64,000 nt of DNA from Asticcacaulis sp. MM231 (GCF_964186625.1 NZ_OZ075110.1:1-64000), one strand, 5' to 3'; positions 29,435 to 39,440 are shown, counted from the stretch's first letter. The notes: generated by a model not told the origin, from the sequence alone. Program-made: numbers and translations.

Positions 29435-31864
29435 ATGATGAGTACCCTGCACCGCCAGCGGATGGGTTTGATGGTCGGCGTTTCCGTCGTCAGTCTTATA
29501 GGTTTCCCGGTATCCGCTGCCTACGCGCAAGCGGCGGCCAATACTGACGGCGTGACGGAGGTCGTGGTGACCGGTGTCGCCAAAGGCACGAACAAGCTCA
29601 ATACGTCGACTTCGGTCAGTTCTCTCCAGGTTGACGAAATTCAGAAATTTGCACCGCGCTCTGCAGCAGAGGTTTTCCGCAACGTTCCCGGCATAAGATC
29701 GGAATCGACGGGCGGGGAAGGCAACGCCAATATCGCCGTTCGCGGGCTGCCGGTTGCCGCCGGCGGTGCAAAATTTCTACAGATCCACGAAGACGGATTG
29801 CCGGTCCTGGAATTTGGCGATATCGCCTTTGCTAACGCCGATATTTTCCTGCGCACGGACCTGAACATCGCGCGGGTGGAAGCGATCCGAGGCGGGACGG
29901 CTTCGACCCTCGCCTCTAATTCACCCGGCGGCATCATCAACATTCTATCGAAGACCGGTACAACGGAGGGTGGCACGCTCGCGGTGACCCAGGGCCTGGA
30001 TTTTGGGCAGACGCGTGGCGATTTCGAGTACGGTGGAAAGCTTGCCGAAGGGTGGCGCTTCCATGTGGGTGGCTTCTATCGTTCCGGCGAGGGGCCGCGC
30101 GAGACGGGGTATACCGCCAACAAGGGGGGGCAGATCAAGGCCAATGCGACGCGCGACTTTTCCAATGGTTATGTCACAGTGGGCCTCAAGTACCTTAATG
30201 ATAAGGCGGCCGGCTATCTGCCTATGCCCATGCAGGTGACGGGGACGAACGGCGACCCGAACTGGTCGTCGGCGCCCGGCCTAAACATCAGGTCTGGCTC
30301 CATCCTCTCCAAAAACATGCTGGCCGATAAGGGGCTCGACGGTCAGAACAGATATCATGTCACGGATATGCGTAATGGTATGCATCCCGATAGTCTCGTC
30401 TTCAACACGGAACTGAACGTCGACCTGGCGGGCGGTTGGACCATCAATGACAAGTTCCGTGTGGCCCGCACCAAGGGCGATTTTGCTTCGCTGTTTCCGG
30501 CTGAGGTCGGCACGGCCTCGGCCATCGCTACGAGCGCGGGAGGCACAAGCCTGGTCGTTGCCAATGGCTCGGGTGTGGGCTCGGCCTATACCGGCCTGGC
30601 CATGCGTGTCCACACCTTCAACGTTATCCTCAACAATCTCGATAACGCCACCAACGACCTGCGTCTGATGAACAGCTTTGATGTCGCCGGATCGAAACTG
30701 AACCTGACCATGGGGCTTTATAACTCCACCCAGACCATTAATATGGACTGGGTGTGGAACACCTACCTGATGGAGTTGTCCGGAGACAATGCCCGTTTGC
30801 TCAACGCCTATAACGGCACGACCAATCTGTCGCAGGATGGCTTGCTGGCCTATGGTCAACCTCTGTGGGGGAACTGCTGTACCCGTCATTATGACACGAA
30901 GTATGATATCGCGGCGCCCTATGCCATTGTAAGCGCGGCTTGGGACAAGCTGACCCTAGAAGCGTCTCTGCGCTATGATCATGGAACGGCCAAGGGCTCC
31001 TATGCTGGAAATACCCAGCGTGCCAATTTTGACGTCAATGGCGATGGCGTTATCTCTGGACCTGAACAAAGCGTAACCGTCATCGATTACGCCAATTCGA
31101 AGCCGGTCGACTACAGCTGGAACTATCTCAGCTACTCCTTAGGCGCTAACTACCGTCTCGATGAGAGCCTTTCGGTGTTTGCACGCGCCTCAAGCGGGGC
31201 ACGGGTGAATGCCGATCGCTTGCTATTCGGGAAGGTCAATGCGGATGGCTCGGTATCACGTGAAGACGCCATTGATTTCGTCAAGCAATACGAAGCCGGG
31301 ATTAAGTATCGCGCCAACGGGATTGGCCTCTATGTCACGGCCTTCAAGGCTGAGACGGAGGAGCAGAACTACGAGGCGACGACGCAACGCTTCATCGACC
31401 GTCTTTACGAAGCCAAGGGCGTTGAACTGGAAGCGTCTTATCGCCGTGGCCGGTTCTCAGTGAACGGCGGCGCGACCTATACCGACGCCAAGATCGTCAG
31501 AGATCCCTTAAATCCCACGCAAGTTGGCAACACGCCTCGTCGTCAGGCGAAATGGGTTTATCAGCTAACGCCGACATACAAGATAGGCAAGGCGGACTTG
31601 GGCGCGAACTTTGTTGGCACAACCAAGGCCTATACTTCAGATGACAATCAGCTCGTCATGCCCGCCTACGTTCAGACCAATCTCTTTGTGGACTACGCCC
31701 TCACGGACAAGCTGAGCTTGTCGCTTAACGTGAACAACGCGTTTGATGTGGTAGGCATTACCGAAGCCGAAGAAGGAAGCATTACGAACAATGCGGTCAA
31801 CTACATCCGCGCCCGAGCCATCAACGGACGCACCTCGACAGCCACGCTGAAGTACAAGTTCTGA
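29435..31864 (+). CDS. TonB-dependent receptor, probable sucrose/alpha-glucoside receptor
   Basis: 809 residues. The signal peptide ends near AAYAQ (residue 32); the TonB-box-like EVVVTG follows at about 42. The plug domain (about 55-180) includes VRGLPV and GGIINILSKTG. The 22-strand barrel ends in TLKYKF. A GGAAGGA site precedes ATG 29435 (ATG 29438 is also possible). The position between amylosucrase and an MFS transporter, under LacI-type operators, suggests uptake of sucrose across the outer membrane. Substrate is inferred from context. Confidence 0.92.
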   Translation: MMSTLHRQRMGLMVGVSVVSLIGFPVSAAYAQAAANTDGVTEVVVTGVAKGTNKLNTSTSVSSLQVDEIQKFAPRSAAEVFRNVPGIRSESTGGEGNANIAVRGLPVAAGGAKFLQIHEDGLPVLEFGDIAFANADIFLRTDLNIARVEAIRGGTASTLASNSPGGIINILSKTGTTEGGTLAVTQGLDFGQTRGDFEYGGKLAEGWRFHVGGFYRSGEGPRETGYTANKGGQIKANATRDFSNGYVTVGLKYLNDKAAGYLPMPMQVTGTNGDPNWSSAPGLNIRSGSILSKNMLADKGLDGQNRYHVTDMRNGMHPDSLVFNTELNVDLAGGWTINDKFRVARTKGDFASLFPAEVGTASAIATSAGGTSLVVANGSGVGSAYTGLAMRVHTFNVILNNLDNATNDLRLMNSFDVAGSKLNLTMGLYNSTQTINMDWVWNTYLMELSGDNARLLNAYNGTTNLSQDGLLAYGQPLWGNCCTRHYDTKYDIAAPYAIVSAAWDKLTLEASLRYDHGTAKGSYAGNTQRANFDVNGDGVISGPEQSVTVIDYANSKPVDYSWNYLSYSLGANYRLDESLSVFARASSGARVNADRLLFGKVNADGSVSREDAIDFVKQYEAGIKYRANGIGLYVTAFKAETEEQNYEATTQRFIDRLYEAKGVELEASYRRGRFSVNGGATYTDAKIVRDPLNPTQVGNTPRRQAKWVYQLTPTYKIGKADLGANFVGTTKAYTSDDNQLVMPAYVQTNLFVDYALTDKLSLSLNVNNAFDVVGITEAEEGSITNNAVNYIRARAINGRTSTATLKYKF

Positions 31865-31934
31865 CGTGACCGGTCTTTAGTCATAGCGACGCGAAATCCC
31901 TCTCCCCTTCGCGTATAAGCTTGTGACTTGCTGA

Positions 31935-31970
31935 GGCGGGGACGATCACAAGCCGTTCCCGCCAATTTTT
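31935..31970 (+). terminator. Terminator after the TonB receptor
   Basis: GGCGGGGACG (31935-31944) pairs with CGTTCCCGCC (31954-31963) with one G-T wobble, followed by AATTTTT. Confidence 0.75.
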
Positions 31971-32005
31971 AGGGTCAATGACGTAAACCTGAGGAATGAC
32001 GCCCG

Positions 32006-33232
32006 ATGAAAAATGCTGCCGCTGCTCGGCCGGTGAACCTCGTCTTGATCACCTGGCTGACCTATCTCATGTTCATGATGTTCGCGATGACCACAGACGC
32101 CGTCGGGGTCATTATTCCCCAGATCATTAAAGACTATGGTCTGAGTATGACGCAGGCGGGCGCCTTCCATTATGCCACAATGGCTGGCATTGCCCTGGCC
32201 GGGCTGGGACTTGGATTTCTGGCGGATCGAATGGGGCGTAAGTGGACGATCATTCTGGGTTTGGCGATGTTTGCGCTCAATGCCTTCCTGTTCGCTTTGG
32301 GTAATGATTTTCTTTTTTTTACCAGCTTGTTGTTTGTCTCTGGCCTGTCAATTGGGGTGTTCAAGACAGGGGCCCTGGCCTTGATTGGCGATATCTCAAC
32401 CTCGACGCAAAGCCATACTCGCGTCATGAATAGGGTTGAAGGTTTTTTTGGCGTCGGGGCCATTATCGGGCCATTGATCGTGACCCAATTGCTGCTGAGC
32501 GGGGCGTCATGGAAGTGGCTCTATGTGATTGCGGGCCTGTTATGCAGCCTGCTGATCCTGGCCGCGTTCACTGTCAAGTATCCCTCTACGCACCAGCCAT
32601 CGCAAGAGACCGTCAATCTCAAGGCTTCACTGGCCATGCTTAAAGACCCCTATGCCATGGCGTTCTCAGGCCTTGCTATGCTTTATGTCGGGGTGGAGAC
32701 GGCCATATATGTCTGGATGCCGACCTTGCTTGCCGGGTATCAGGGGCCGGCGATGTGGCTGGCGCTTTATGCGCTTTCCGTATTTTTCGTCTTGCGCGCG
32801 GCTGGCCGTTTCCTTGGCTCATGGATGTTGGCCCGTTTGTCGTGGACGGTTGTCTTGGCCCTGTGCTCAGGGGCTATCCTGATCTGCTTTGTGCTGGCCT
32901 TGTTCGGCGGTCAGGCGTTGGCGGTCTATGTTTTGCCGCTCTCGGGCTTGTTTATGTCGGTCATTTATCCAACCCTAAACTCCAAGGGCATCTCTGGCTT
33001 CAAAAAGGCTCAGCATGGTGCAGCCGGCGGAATCATCCTGTTCTTCACCTGCATCAGTGCCGTGATCGCCCCCCTGGCTATGGGAGCGATCAGCGATGTC
33101 TTTGGTCAAGCTAAGTATGGATTTGTGCTTGCGACCTCTCTTGCCGCACTTTTGTTTGTAGCCTTGTTGTTCAACCTGATCCGCGACCCCAGCGCCGAAC
33201 GGCTTAAGGCCCTGGATGTCAGCGAATATTAG
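32006..33232 (+). CDS. MFS transporter (sugar type)
   Basis: 408 residues, about 12 membrane segments. Major-facilitator motif A is visible between segments 2 and 3 (GFLADRMGRKW), and the central cytoplasmic loop is near residue 195. It is probably the inner-membrane uptake step for the sugar brought in by the receptor upstream. The gene follows the receptor by 141 bp across a terminator, and its stop overlaps the LacI stop by 4 bp tail to tail. Exact substrate cannot be read from the sequence. Confidence 0.88.
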   Translation: MKNAAAARPVNLVLITWLTYLMFMMFAMTTDAVGVIIPQIIKDYGLSMTQAGAFHYATMAGIALAGLGLGFLADRMGRKWTIILGLAMFALNAFLFALGNDFLFFTSLLFVSGLSIGVFKTGALALIGDISTSTQSHTRVMNRVEGFFGVGAIIGPLIVTQLLLSGASWKWLYVIAGLLCSLLILAAFTVKYPSTHQPSQETVNLKASLAMLKDPYAMAFSGLAMLYVGVETAIYVWMPTLLAGYQGPAMWLALYALSVFFVLRAAGRFLGSWMLARLSWTVVLALCSGAILICFVLALFGGQALAVYVLPLSGLFMSVIYPTLNSKGISGFKKAQHGAAGGIILFFTCISAVIAPLAMGAISDVFGQAKYGFVLATSLAALLFVALLFNLIRDPSAERLKALDVSEY

Positions 33233-34269
33233 GTTGAGGCCCTAACAATCAAGCTGGCGGGGATAACGGCTGAGGATGTCTTGCCTCCGCCCAATCTCTG
33301 GAAAAGCAGGTCGACCATTATCTGTGCACCCATGCGCAGATCCTGTTTGATCGTGGTGAGGGGGGGCGTCATCGATTTCGCCATGGCCACGTCATCGAAC
33401 CCGCAGATCGCGACATCGTCTGGCACCTTGCGCCCTCCCTCAGTAAGGGCAGTAATGGCGGCCAGGGCAATCACGTCCGAGGCGCAGAAAATGGCATCGA
33501 ACTTGCGCCGCGAGGTCAAAAGATCGCGCACGGTCCGATAGGCGGAGTCATAGGTGAAGTGTGCTTCGACGATCTGGCCGGGACGAAGCGGCGCCCCGGC
33601 CTCGGTGAGCGCCAGTTTATAGCCTTGCAGACGACTTGAGACTTCCGGCACTTGAGTAGGACCTAAGAATAAAATCTGTGTGCGACCACGGCCGAGCAGA
33701 TGTTCGGTGGCTAGGCGTCCGCCATAGATATTATCGACGCCCACCGAGCAATAGGTCTGATCAGAAAGACGTTCCCCCCACACCACCATGGGCGGATATT
33801 TATCCGCCAGAGCATTGATCTGTGCGTGTTGATCCGATTGCCCCAGGACCAGCATGGCGTCAAAACGATGTGATTGAACCAGATCCTTTAACCAGCCCTC
33901 GCGCGGCGCGGGGTTCTTCGACATCAAAAGGTCGTAGCCGCGTTTAAACACCGCTTCCGACAGATGACCGATCAGCTCCAGCAAAAAGGGGTCTGTCACC
34001 TGCTGGCCGGTTTCGTGACCCATGGGCAGTACGAGCCCGATTGTCCGCGTGGTCTGTAGACGCAAATTTCGGGCCGCTTGATTAACGACATAGCCATTCT
34101 CTTCGGCAATAGCCGTGATTTTTTCCCTGACACTATGAGGAATCAAAGGGCTGCCGGCCAAGGCGCGGGACACACTTGAGACAGAGACGCCGGCGAGTGC
34201 CGCAATATCAGCCATTTTGAGACGGTGAATGGAGGGCTTATCAGGGGGGGGGGATCGACAAGTTGACAT
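33229..34269 (-). CDS. LacI-family transcriptional repressor
   Basis: 346 residues. The N-terminal helix-turn-helix (MADIAALAGVSVSSVSRALAGS, about 20-41) and hinge are typical of the family, followed by a periplasmic-binding-protein-like sensor domain with VGVDNIYGGRLATEHLLGRG and ICGFDDVAMA. It is likely the local repressor of the sucrose genes. An operator-like CGATTGCAA half-site lies 4 bp upstream of its own start, so autoregulation is probable. The ligand is not determinable from sequence. Confidence 0.92.
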   Translation of the reverse strand: MSTCRSPPPDKPSIHRLKMADIAALAGVSVSSVSRALAGSPLIPHSVREKITAIAEENGYVVNQAARNLRLQTTRTIGLVLPMGHETGQQVTDPFLLELIGHLSEAVFKRGYDLLMSKNPAPREGWLKDLVQSHRFDAMLVLGQSDQHAQINALADKYPPMVVWGERLSDQTYCSVGVDNIYGGRLATEHLLGRGRTQILFLGPTQVPEVSSRLQGYKLALTEAGAPLRPGQIVEAHFTYDSAYRTVRDLLTSRRKFDAIFCASDVIALAAITALTEGGRKVPDDVAICGFDDVAMAKSMTPPLTTIKQDLRMGAQIMVDLLFQRLGGGKTSSAVIPASLIVRAST

Positions 34270-34272
34270 CCG

Positions 34273-34285
34273 AAATCGATTGCAA
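34273..34285. promoter_or_regulatory. LacI-type operator candidate 3 at the repressor start
   Basis: AAATCGATTGCAA shares the CGATTGCAA half-site with operator 1. It overlaps the expected ribosome site of the repressor gene. Confidence 0.5.
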
Positions 34286-34456
34286 GTTTCAGGAGACGTT
34301 AGCCGATCTAGGCGCCCTTGTCTGAAGTTTTTATATCGCAGTGGGCGCCCCTGAAGATCGCCAGCCTCGGTACGACTGAAAGCATTGACTGTTTTCCTCC
34401 CCCGTGAATTAGCACGCTCTAAGGCTTATGAGCTGTCTTTAACGCGACGGCATGGG

Positions 34457-34690
34457 CAGGCCTATTACCATCGCATCAATCCCCGACAGGGATTTGCCTG
34501 TCAGCGCGTATATACAGATGACCCGTGCTTGGATGAAATGAGTTTGGTTGAGGATGACGACGTGGTGATGGTGCCGGAAGGTTATCACCCCGTCAGCACG
34601 ACTTACGGCTACGATCTTTAACGTCTCAACGTCATGGCAGTGCCAACGAGGTCATGGTTTTTCCTTAATGATCGTGATGACGCCGGATAC
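34457..34690 (+). pseudogene. iolB: Remnant of iolB (5-deoxy-glucuronate isomerase)
   Basis: Only the C-terminal part remains: YYHRINPRQGFACQRVYTDD, then LDEMSLVEDDDVVMVPEGYHPV, which match the conserved cupin end of IolB (myo-inositol catabolism, about 270 residues). A TAA (34619-34621) interrupts GYDL, but the frame continues RLNVMAVPTRSWFF, the usual next segment. No other iol gene is visible. It is a decayed fragment, probably left by a deletion. Confidence 0.75.
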
Positions 34691-34691
34691 T

Positions 34692-35111
34692 CTCAGACAC
34701 ATCTCAACCGAAGGCTTGATGGTGCGCCAAAGACCAGCTAAGGTTTAAGGTTTAAGGTTTAAGGTTAGAGGCCAGAGGTCGAGGGAATCATAGGGTCTTA
34801 TGTCGTCGCACACGGTTTCTGAGACAACGACCTGTCGTGCGTAGCTTGACCGCTCACGTCGCCAAAACTGTGCACGATGAAGTTGGCCTTGGCGTCTCTG
34901 TCGTAAGTGACGTTGAGGCCGCGAATGAACCGTGCCGCGGCAGCGTGCAGTACGCATGCATCCCTATCGATGAAGCTGACACCACCTCAAAGGCCGTCCA
35001 GGCGGCAATCCATCGCTGTAGCGGTCTACATAACGCATGCGCGTCTAAAGGCAGTTGGCACAACCTATCGTTAAGGGATTTGTGTAAGCTTTAACATGAC
35101 CTCGAGGGCGT
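34692..35111. other. Intergenic region downstream of the iolB remnant
   Basis: 420 bp with a four-copy 7-bp repeat. On the minus strand at about 34840-34929 a short open stretch reads FIRGLNVTYDRDAKANF, which looks like coding sequence but I cannot place it; it may be another remnant. Confidence 0.35.
34739..34766. repeat. Tandem repeat, 4 x TAAGGTT
   Basis: Four perfect 7-bp units back to back. Seven-base repeats of this kind can vary in copy number by slippage. Confidence 0.9.
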
Positions 35112-38100
35112 ATGGTTATGTTGAGTAAGCATTTTTCCGGACTTCGACAGTGGCTTGACCCAATGGCGCTCAGCGTCGGCGTTCTCATGTTTGTGGCCTC
35201 ACTGCTGGCGGGTCTTTTAATTTACAATGAAACGGTCGCTCAACTGGACGGCTTAGTCCAGGCCCGGCTGGTCAATGCCGCGCGATTGGCAGCCGCGATG
35301 ACGGATGGTGATGCGCATCGTACGCTCGTCAGACCAGAGCAAAAGCAAGGCACGGTTTATGCGCGCCTGCAAGCGCCTTACATGCAACTCCTGCATGCCA
35401 ATGATGACCTGATCTATGTTTACACCGTTGTGAGCTGCGCCTCAAAGCTATGTTTGGTGATGGATGCTTCGCTGCCCCGGAAGGGCGAGAAAATCGTGGC
35501 AAGCGGAGTCATGGAAGTTTATGAACAGCCAAGCAATACATTGGTTTCAGCTATAGGTCGTAGATCGCCCGCTGTTGAGCCGGCTCCTTACACGGATGAG
35601 TATGGAACGTTTTTGAGCGCTTATGCGCCCTTTTACACCGCCGACCACCGCTTTGTAGGGGTTGTCGGCGTGGATATGAGCTATCGCCAGTACCTTGCCA
35701 AGGTCGCAAACGTTCGCGGTAGTCTTTTGATCGGCCTGGCCATAGCCGGTTTGTTCTCGGCTACCATCGCAATCATCATCACACTCTTGCGACGGGGTAA
35801 CCAAAGACTGCAAAAGCAGTATCACTCGATCATTACCAATATTTCCGCGGTTATATTTGAGGGTATTGTCGATGATCATCTCACCATGCTTTTCATCAAC
35901 AACTATATCACGAACCTTACCGGATATAGCCCTGATGACTTGACAGGCAAGCGGCTCAATGGCTTTGCGGCTCTGATTCCAGAAGAAGAGCGCGCGACCG
36001 TATGCGCAGGCATTGCCAGCCAGATTGAGCGTAATGGTCGCTTTGACATCGAATGTCGGCTTATGCGTCGTCAGGAGCCTGATCAACCACTTCGTTTTGT
36101 CTGGGTCAGCATAAGTGGTGTTCGCAAGAAAACCTCGGCGGTCGGCGCCCCAATTGTCGAGGGATATATGCAAAATATCACCTTGCGTCGCGCCAGTGAG
36201 GCCAAGGTCGCCGAAAGTGAGAAGCAGTTTCGAACCTTGGCGGACAGTACGCCAAATCTTCTGTGGATCACCAACCTTTACGGCGACACCACGTTTTTTA
36301 ACAAGCCCTGGCTCAACTATACCGGCCGGACCATGGATGAGGAAATTGATGATGGCTGGCTGGCCCACATTCATCCGGAAGATAAAGACGCATGCGTTGG
36401 AAAATTTGTCGATGCCCTGGCCAATGAGCAGCCTTTTCAGTGCTGGTTCCGGCTAAAGCGGCATGATGGCGAATATCGTTGGATGCTCAGTGATTGCACG
36501 CCGCGGTTTACGGGCAGTGGAAGGTGCGACGGCTACATATCGTCGGCTACGGATATTACAGATCGTAAGTTGTTTGAAGCCGAACTGAAGCGCGCCAATT
36601 CTCAGATGGAACTGTTCTTCAAGCATTCGCCGGCTGCCATAGCCGTTTTGGATCGGCAGATGTGTTATCTCATGACGTCCGAGCGTTGGCTCCAGGATTA
36701 TCATCTGGGCGATCAAACGCTGATAGGGCGTAGTTTTTACGACGTGTTCCCCGGGATTCCAAATCGCTGGAGAGACCTGTTCCGCCGGTGTCTGGCGGGA
36801 GAAATCATCAGCAATCCGGAAGATCATTTTGAAGGCGCCCGCGGCGCCACGGAATGGATCAAATACGAACTGCATCCCTGGTACGAAGGCAATGAGATCG
36901 GCGGCATGATCATGTTCACTGAGCTGATCACGGAACGCAAACAGGTGGACGATGAGCTACGTCAGCACCGTGATCATTTGCAGTTGTTGGTGGAGGGGCA
37001 GACCGAGCGGATTCGCAAGGAAGCCGACAAGACACTGCTTCTCCTCAACATCATTACATCGGCCAATAAGGCGCAAGACCTGAAGGCGGCGCTTGAGGCC
37101 TGCCTGGATGAGATTTGCGTCTTTACGGGATGGGCTCTTGGGCACTGTTACCTGATAGACGAAGGCGCAGCGCAGTTGATATCAAGCGGTGCCTGGTCCA
37201 GAAAGCGCCGGGCTTCCTATCGGCAGATGATCCATCGCGTCAGCGCCGACGCCTTGCCTTTAGCGGAAGTGGAGGCTGTGCCCGTGGCTGTTGTCCTGTC
37301 GTGTAAGTCTGCGTGGCTGGAGGGGCACGATATGGTTAACCCATCCCCGCGTACGCAACTTATCCGCAACGAAGGTTTCGAAGGCGTGGCCGCCTTCCCG
37401 ATCATCGTCGAAAAACGGTTGATAGGCGTTTTTGAGTTCTTCTCGCCCCAGCACATTCCCAAAAATGATGAAACGGCGGCGCTTCTGTTTAATATCGGCC
37501 TGCAAATCGGTCGTGTCATAGAGCGGTTCCATCAGGAGGATCATTTACGCCAGGCCAAGATCGAGGCGGAGGCCTCCGTTCAGGCCAAGTCAGAATTCTT
37601 GTCCAACATGTCTCATGAATTGCGGACGCCGATGCACGCTATTCTCAACTATGCCATGATGGGGCTGAAGCGTGTGACGCCGGATACGGCCCAAGGTGAG
37701 AAGCTGAGCAAATATCTTGGTAACATCCAGATTGCCGGCAACCGCCTGCTTGGTCTGCTCAATAATCTACTGGACCTGGCGAAGATGGAGTTTGGTAAAA
37801 TGACCTTCTCCCTGGATGTCAACGATCTGAAGACAGTTATTGAACACACACGCATGGAATTGGACTCTCTGTTGCGTGCCAAACATGTGCAGGTCGATAT
37901 TCGTTATATGACACCGGATACCCAGGCCTTGTTTGATGTCCAACGTCTCATCCAGGTCATGGTGAATCTGTTCTCGAATGCCATCAAATTTACGCCCGAA
38001 AATAGCGTGCTGCGTCTGGTGGTCAATGACTCCGAACAAGGCCTGATGTGTACGCTGACGGATGAAGGCCAGGGCATACCGCCAGATGAGCTAGAGCATA

Positions 38101-38291
38101 TCTTCGAGACGTTTATTCAGTCCAGCCAAACCAAATCAGGCGCGGGGGGGACGGGGCTTGGCTTGTCGATCTGCAAGCAGATCATTACCGCGCACGGAGG
38201 GCGCATATGGGCAGAGAATGCAGCGCCTGGCGCACGGTTCAGCTTCGTTATTCCGCGCAGCCCCTTAGTCAAGCCTCCGTCGGGACGGTGA
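35112..38291 (+). CDS. Membrane histidine kinase with PAS and GAF domains
   Basis: 1059 residues. TM1 near 20-42, an extracytoplasmic sensor (about 43-200, single-Cache-like with YVYTVV and VGVVGVDMSY), and TM2 near 202-226. Three PAS domains (about 235-360, 370-490, 500-625) are followed by a GAF-like domain (about 640-800), HisKA with His about 835 (NMSHELRTPMHAIL) and a HATPase (NLFSNAIKF, TDEGQGIP, GTGLGLSICKQ). No receiver domain is attached. It is followed 34 bp later by the receiver/ATPase protein, its probable partner. It stands at the head of the chemotaxis block. Confidence 0.9.
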   Translation: MVMLSKHFSGLRQWLDPMALSVGVLMFVASLLAGLLIYNETVAQLDGLVQARLVNAARLAAAMTDGDAHRTLVRPEQKQGTVYARLQAPYMQLLHANDDLIYVYTVVSCASKLCLVMDASLPRKGEKIVASGVMEVYEQPSNTLVSAIGRRSPAVEPAPYTDEYGTFLSAYAPFYTADHRFVGVVGVDMSYRQYLAKVANVRGSLLIGLAIAGLFSATIAIIITLLRRGNQRLQKQYHSIITNISAVIFEGIVDDHLTMLFINNYITNLTGYSPDDLTGKRLNGFAALIPEEERATVCAGIASQIERNGRFDIECRLMRRQEPDQPLRFVWVSISGVRKKTSAVGAPIVEGYMQNITLRRASEAKVAESEKQFRTLADSTPNLLWITNLYGDTTFFNKPWLNYTGRTMDEEIDDGWLAHIHPEDKDACVGKFVDALANEQPFQCWFRLKRHDGEYRWMLSDCTPRFTGSGRCDGYISSATDITDRKLFEAELKRANSQMELFFKHSPAAIAVLDRQMCYLMTSERWLQDYHLGDQTLIGRSFYDVFPGIPNRWRDLFRRCLAGEIISNPEDHFEGARGATEWIKYELHPWYEGNEIGGMIMFTELITERKQVDDELRQHRDHLQLLVEGQTERIRKEADKTLLLLNIITSANKAQDLKAALEACLDEICVFTGWALGHCYLIDEGAAQLISSGAWSRKRRASYRQMIHRVSADALPLAEVEAVPVAVVLSCKSAWLEGHDMVNPSPRTQLIRNEGFEGVAAFPIIVEKRLIGVFEFFSPQHIPKNDETAALLFNIGLQIGRVIERFHQEDHLRQAKIEAEASVQAKSEFLSNMSHELRTPMHAILNYAMMGLKRVTPDTAQGEKLSKYLGNIQIAGNRLLGLLNNLLDLAKMEFGKMTFSLDVNDLKTVIEHTRMELDSLLRAKHVQVDIRYMTPDTQALFDVQRLIQVMVNLFSNAIKFTPENSVLRLVVNDSEQGLMCTLTDEGQGIPPDELEHIFETFIQSSQTKSGAGGTGLGLSICKQIITAHGGRIWAENAAPGARFSFVIPRSPLVKPPSGR

Positions 38292-38325
38292 ATACGCCGA
38301 AAGACTTATAAAACCTCACAGGGAG

Positions 38326-39249
38326 ATGGCAAATATGCCTGTATCTGACCCGGCCCCCACAGTTCTCGCCATAGATGATGAAGCGTTCAATCTGGATATT
38401 CTTGGCGAGTATCTGGAGGAGGATGGCTACATCGTCAGCCTGGCTGTTGATGGCCGCGATGCACTCGACAAACTGGCTGAAATCGGGCCCGTAGATGTTA
38501 TTGTCCTGGACCGGATGATGCCGCGGATGGATGGCATGGAATGCCTGCGCCATCTGAAGGCCGATCCACGCTTTTGCGATATTCCTGTTATAATGCAAAC
38601 AGCCGCCGCTTCGCATGAGCAGATCCGTCAGGGCATAGACGGTGGCGTCTTCTATTACCTGACCAAGCCGTATGAATCAGATGTCTTGCTTAGTCTGGTT
38701 CGGGCGGCGATGGCTGAGGCCCGGCTAAAATCCAGCCTGCGTCTTGAAGTTCGCCAGAACCGTCAGGTACTGGGTCTGATGGAGAAAGGGGAGTTTCACT
38801 TCAGCACGCTGAAGGAAGCGCAGACCCTGGCTGTATTTCTGGCGAATTGCTTTCCTGAGCCCGAGCGCGTGGTTTACGGCCTTAGCGAGTTGATGGTCAA
38901 TGCGGTGGAGCATGGCAATCTGGGTATCTCTTACAGTGAAAAAAAGCGGCTTATTATCGAAGGACGCTGGAAGGCTGAGGTTGAGCATCGGCTGACTTTG
39001 CCGCAATATGCCCACCGCAGGGCCCATCTGAACTATGATGCAACGCCCGATTACGTATCCATTTCTATTTCTGATGAGGGGGAGGGCTTCGACTTTGCTT
39101 CCTATCTGGAACTCTCGCCAGAACGCGCCACGGACCCGAATGGGCGCGGCATAGCAACCGCACGCTTATTGTCCTTTGATTCCCTCGAATATTCGAGGGG
39201 AGGGAATACCGTCACGTGCAGTGTGAATACAGCCCGCCGAGCTATATAA
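38326..39249 (+). CDS. Response regulator fused to an RsbW-like ATPase (anti-sigma kinase fold)
   Basis: 307 residues. The receiver (about 8-125) has DDE, phospho-acceptor Asp in VIVLDRMMPRMDG and Lys in LTKPYE. The C-terminal half (about 150-305) is a GHKL ATPase of the HATPase_c_2 type, with N-box ELMVNAVEHGNLGI, G1 DEGEGFD and GRGI. Such ATPases act as anti-sigma or switch kinases that phosphorylate STAS proteins, so phosphorylation could gate a partner switch. The STAS proteins at 39441 and 49214 are candidate targets. Start is ATG 38326 (alternative 38335). Confidence 0.85.
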   Translation: MANMPVSDPAPTVLAIDDEAFNLDILGEYLEEDGYIVSLAVDGRDALDKLAEIGPVDVIVLDRMMPRMDGMECLRHLKADPRFCDIPVIMQTAAASHEQIRQGIDGGVFYYLTKPYESDVLLSLVRAAMAEARLKSSLRLEVRQNRQVLGLMEKGEFHFSTLKEAQTLAVFLANCFPEPERVVYGLSELMVNAVEHGNLGISYSEKKRLIIEGRWKAEVEHRLTLPQYAHRRAHLNYDATPDYVSISISDEGEGFDFASYLELSPERATDPNGRGIATARLLSFDSLEYSRGGNTVTCSVNTARRAI

Positions 39250-39440
39250 CCTACACAAATCGTCAGAGACGCTCCCCTATTCTTGACATTTATCAACCCG
39301 CAACTCAAATTGTATCAATTTAAGGTACGCGTCTACACATTTGCAACTGAGGGTTAACTTGTGGGAAAGCATTTTTCCGGCATGGTCTTACACGAATAGC
39401 AAACCGGTTAAACAGGTTGCCGTGTAGGGGTAGCGTAAAA

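Noticed and set aside
34739..34766. Telomere-like repeat (replicon end)
   Set aside because: Only four units, flanked by ordinary chromosomal sequence on both sides.
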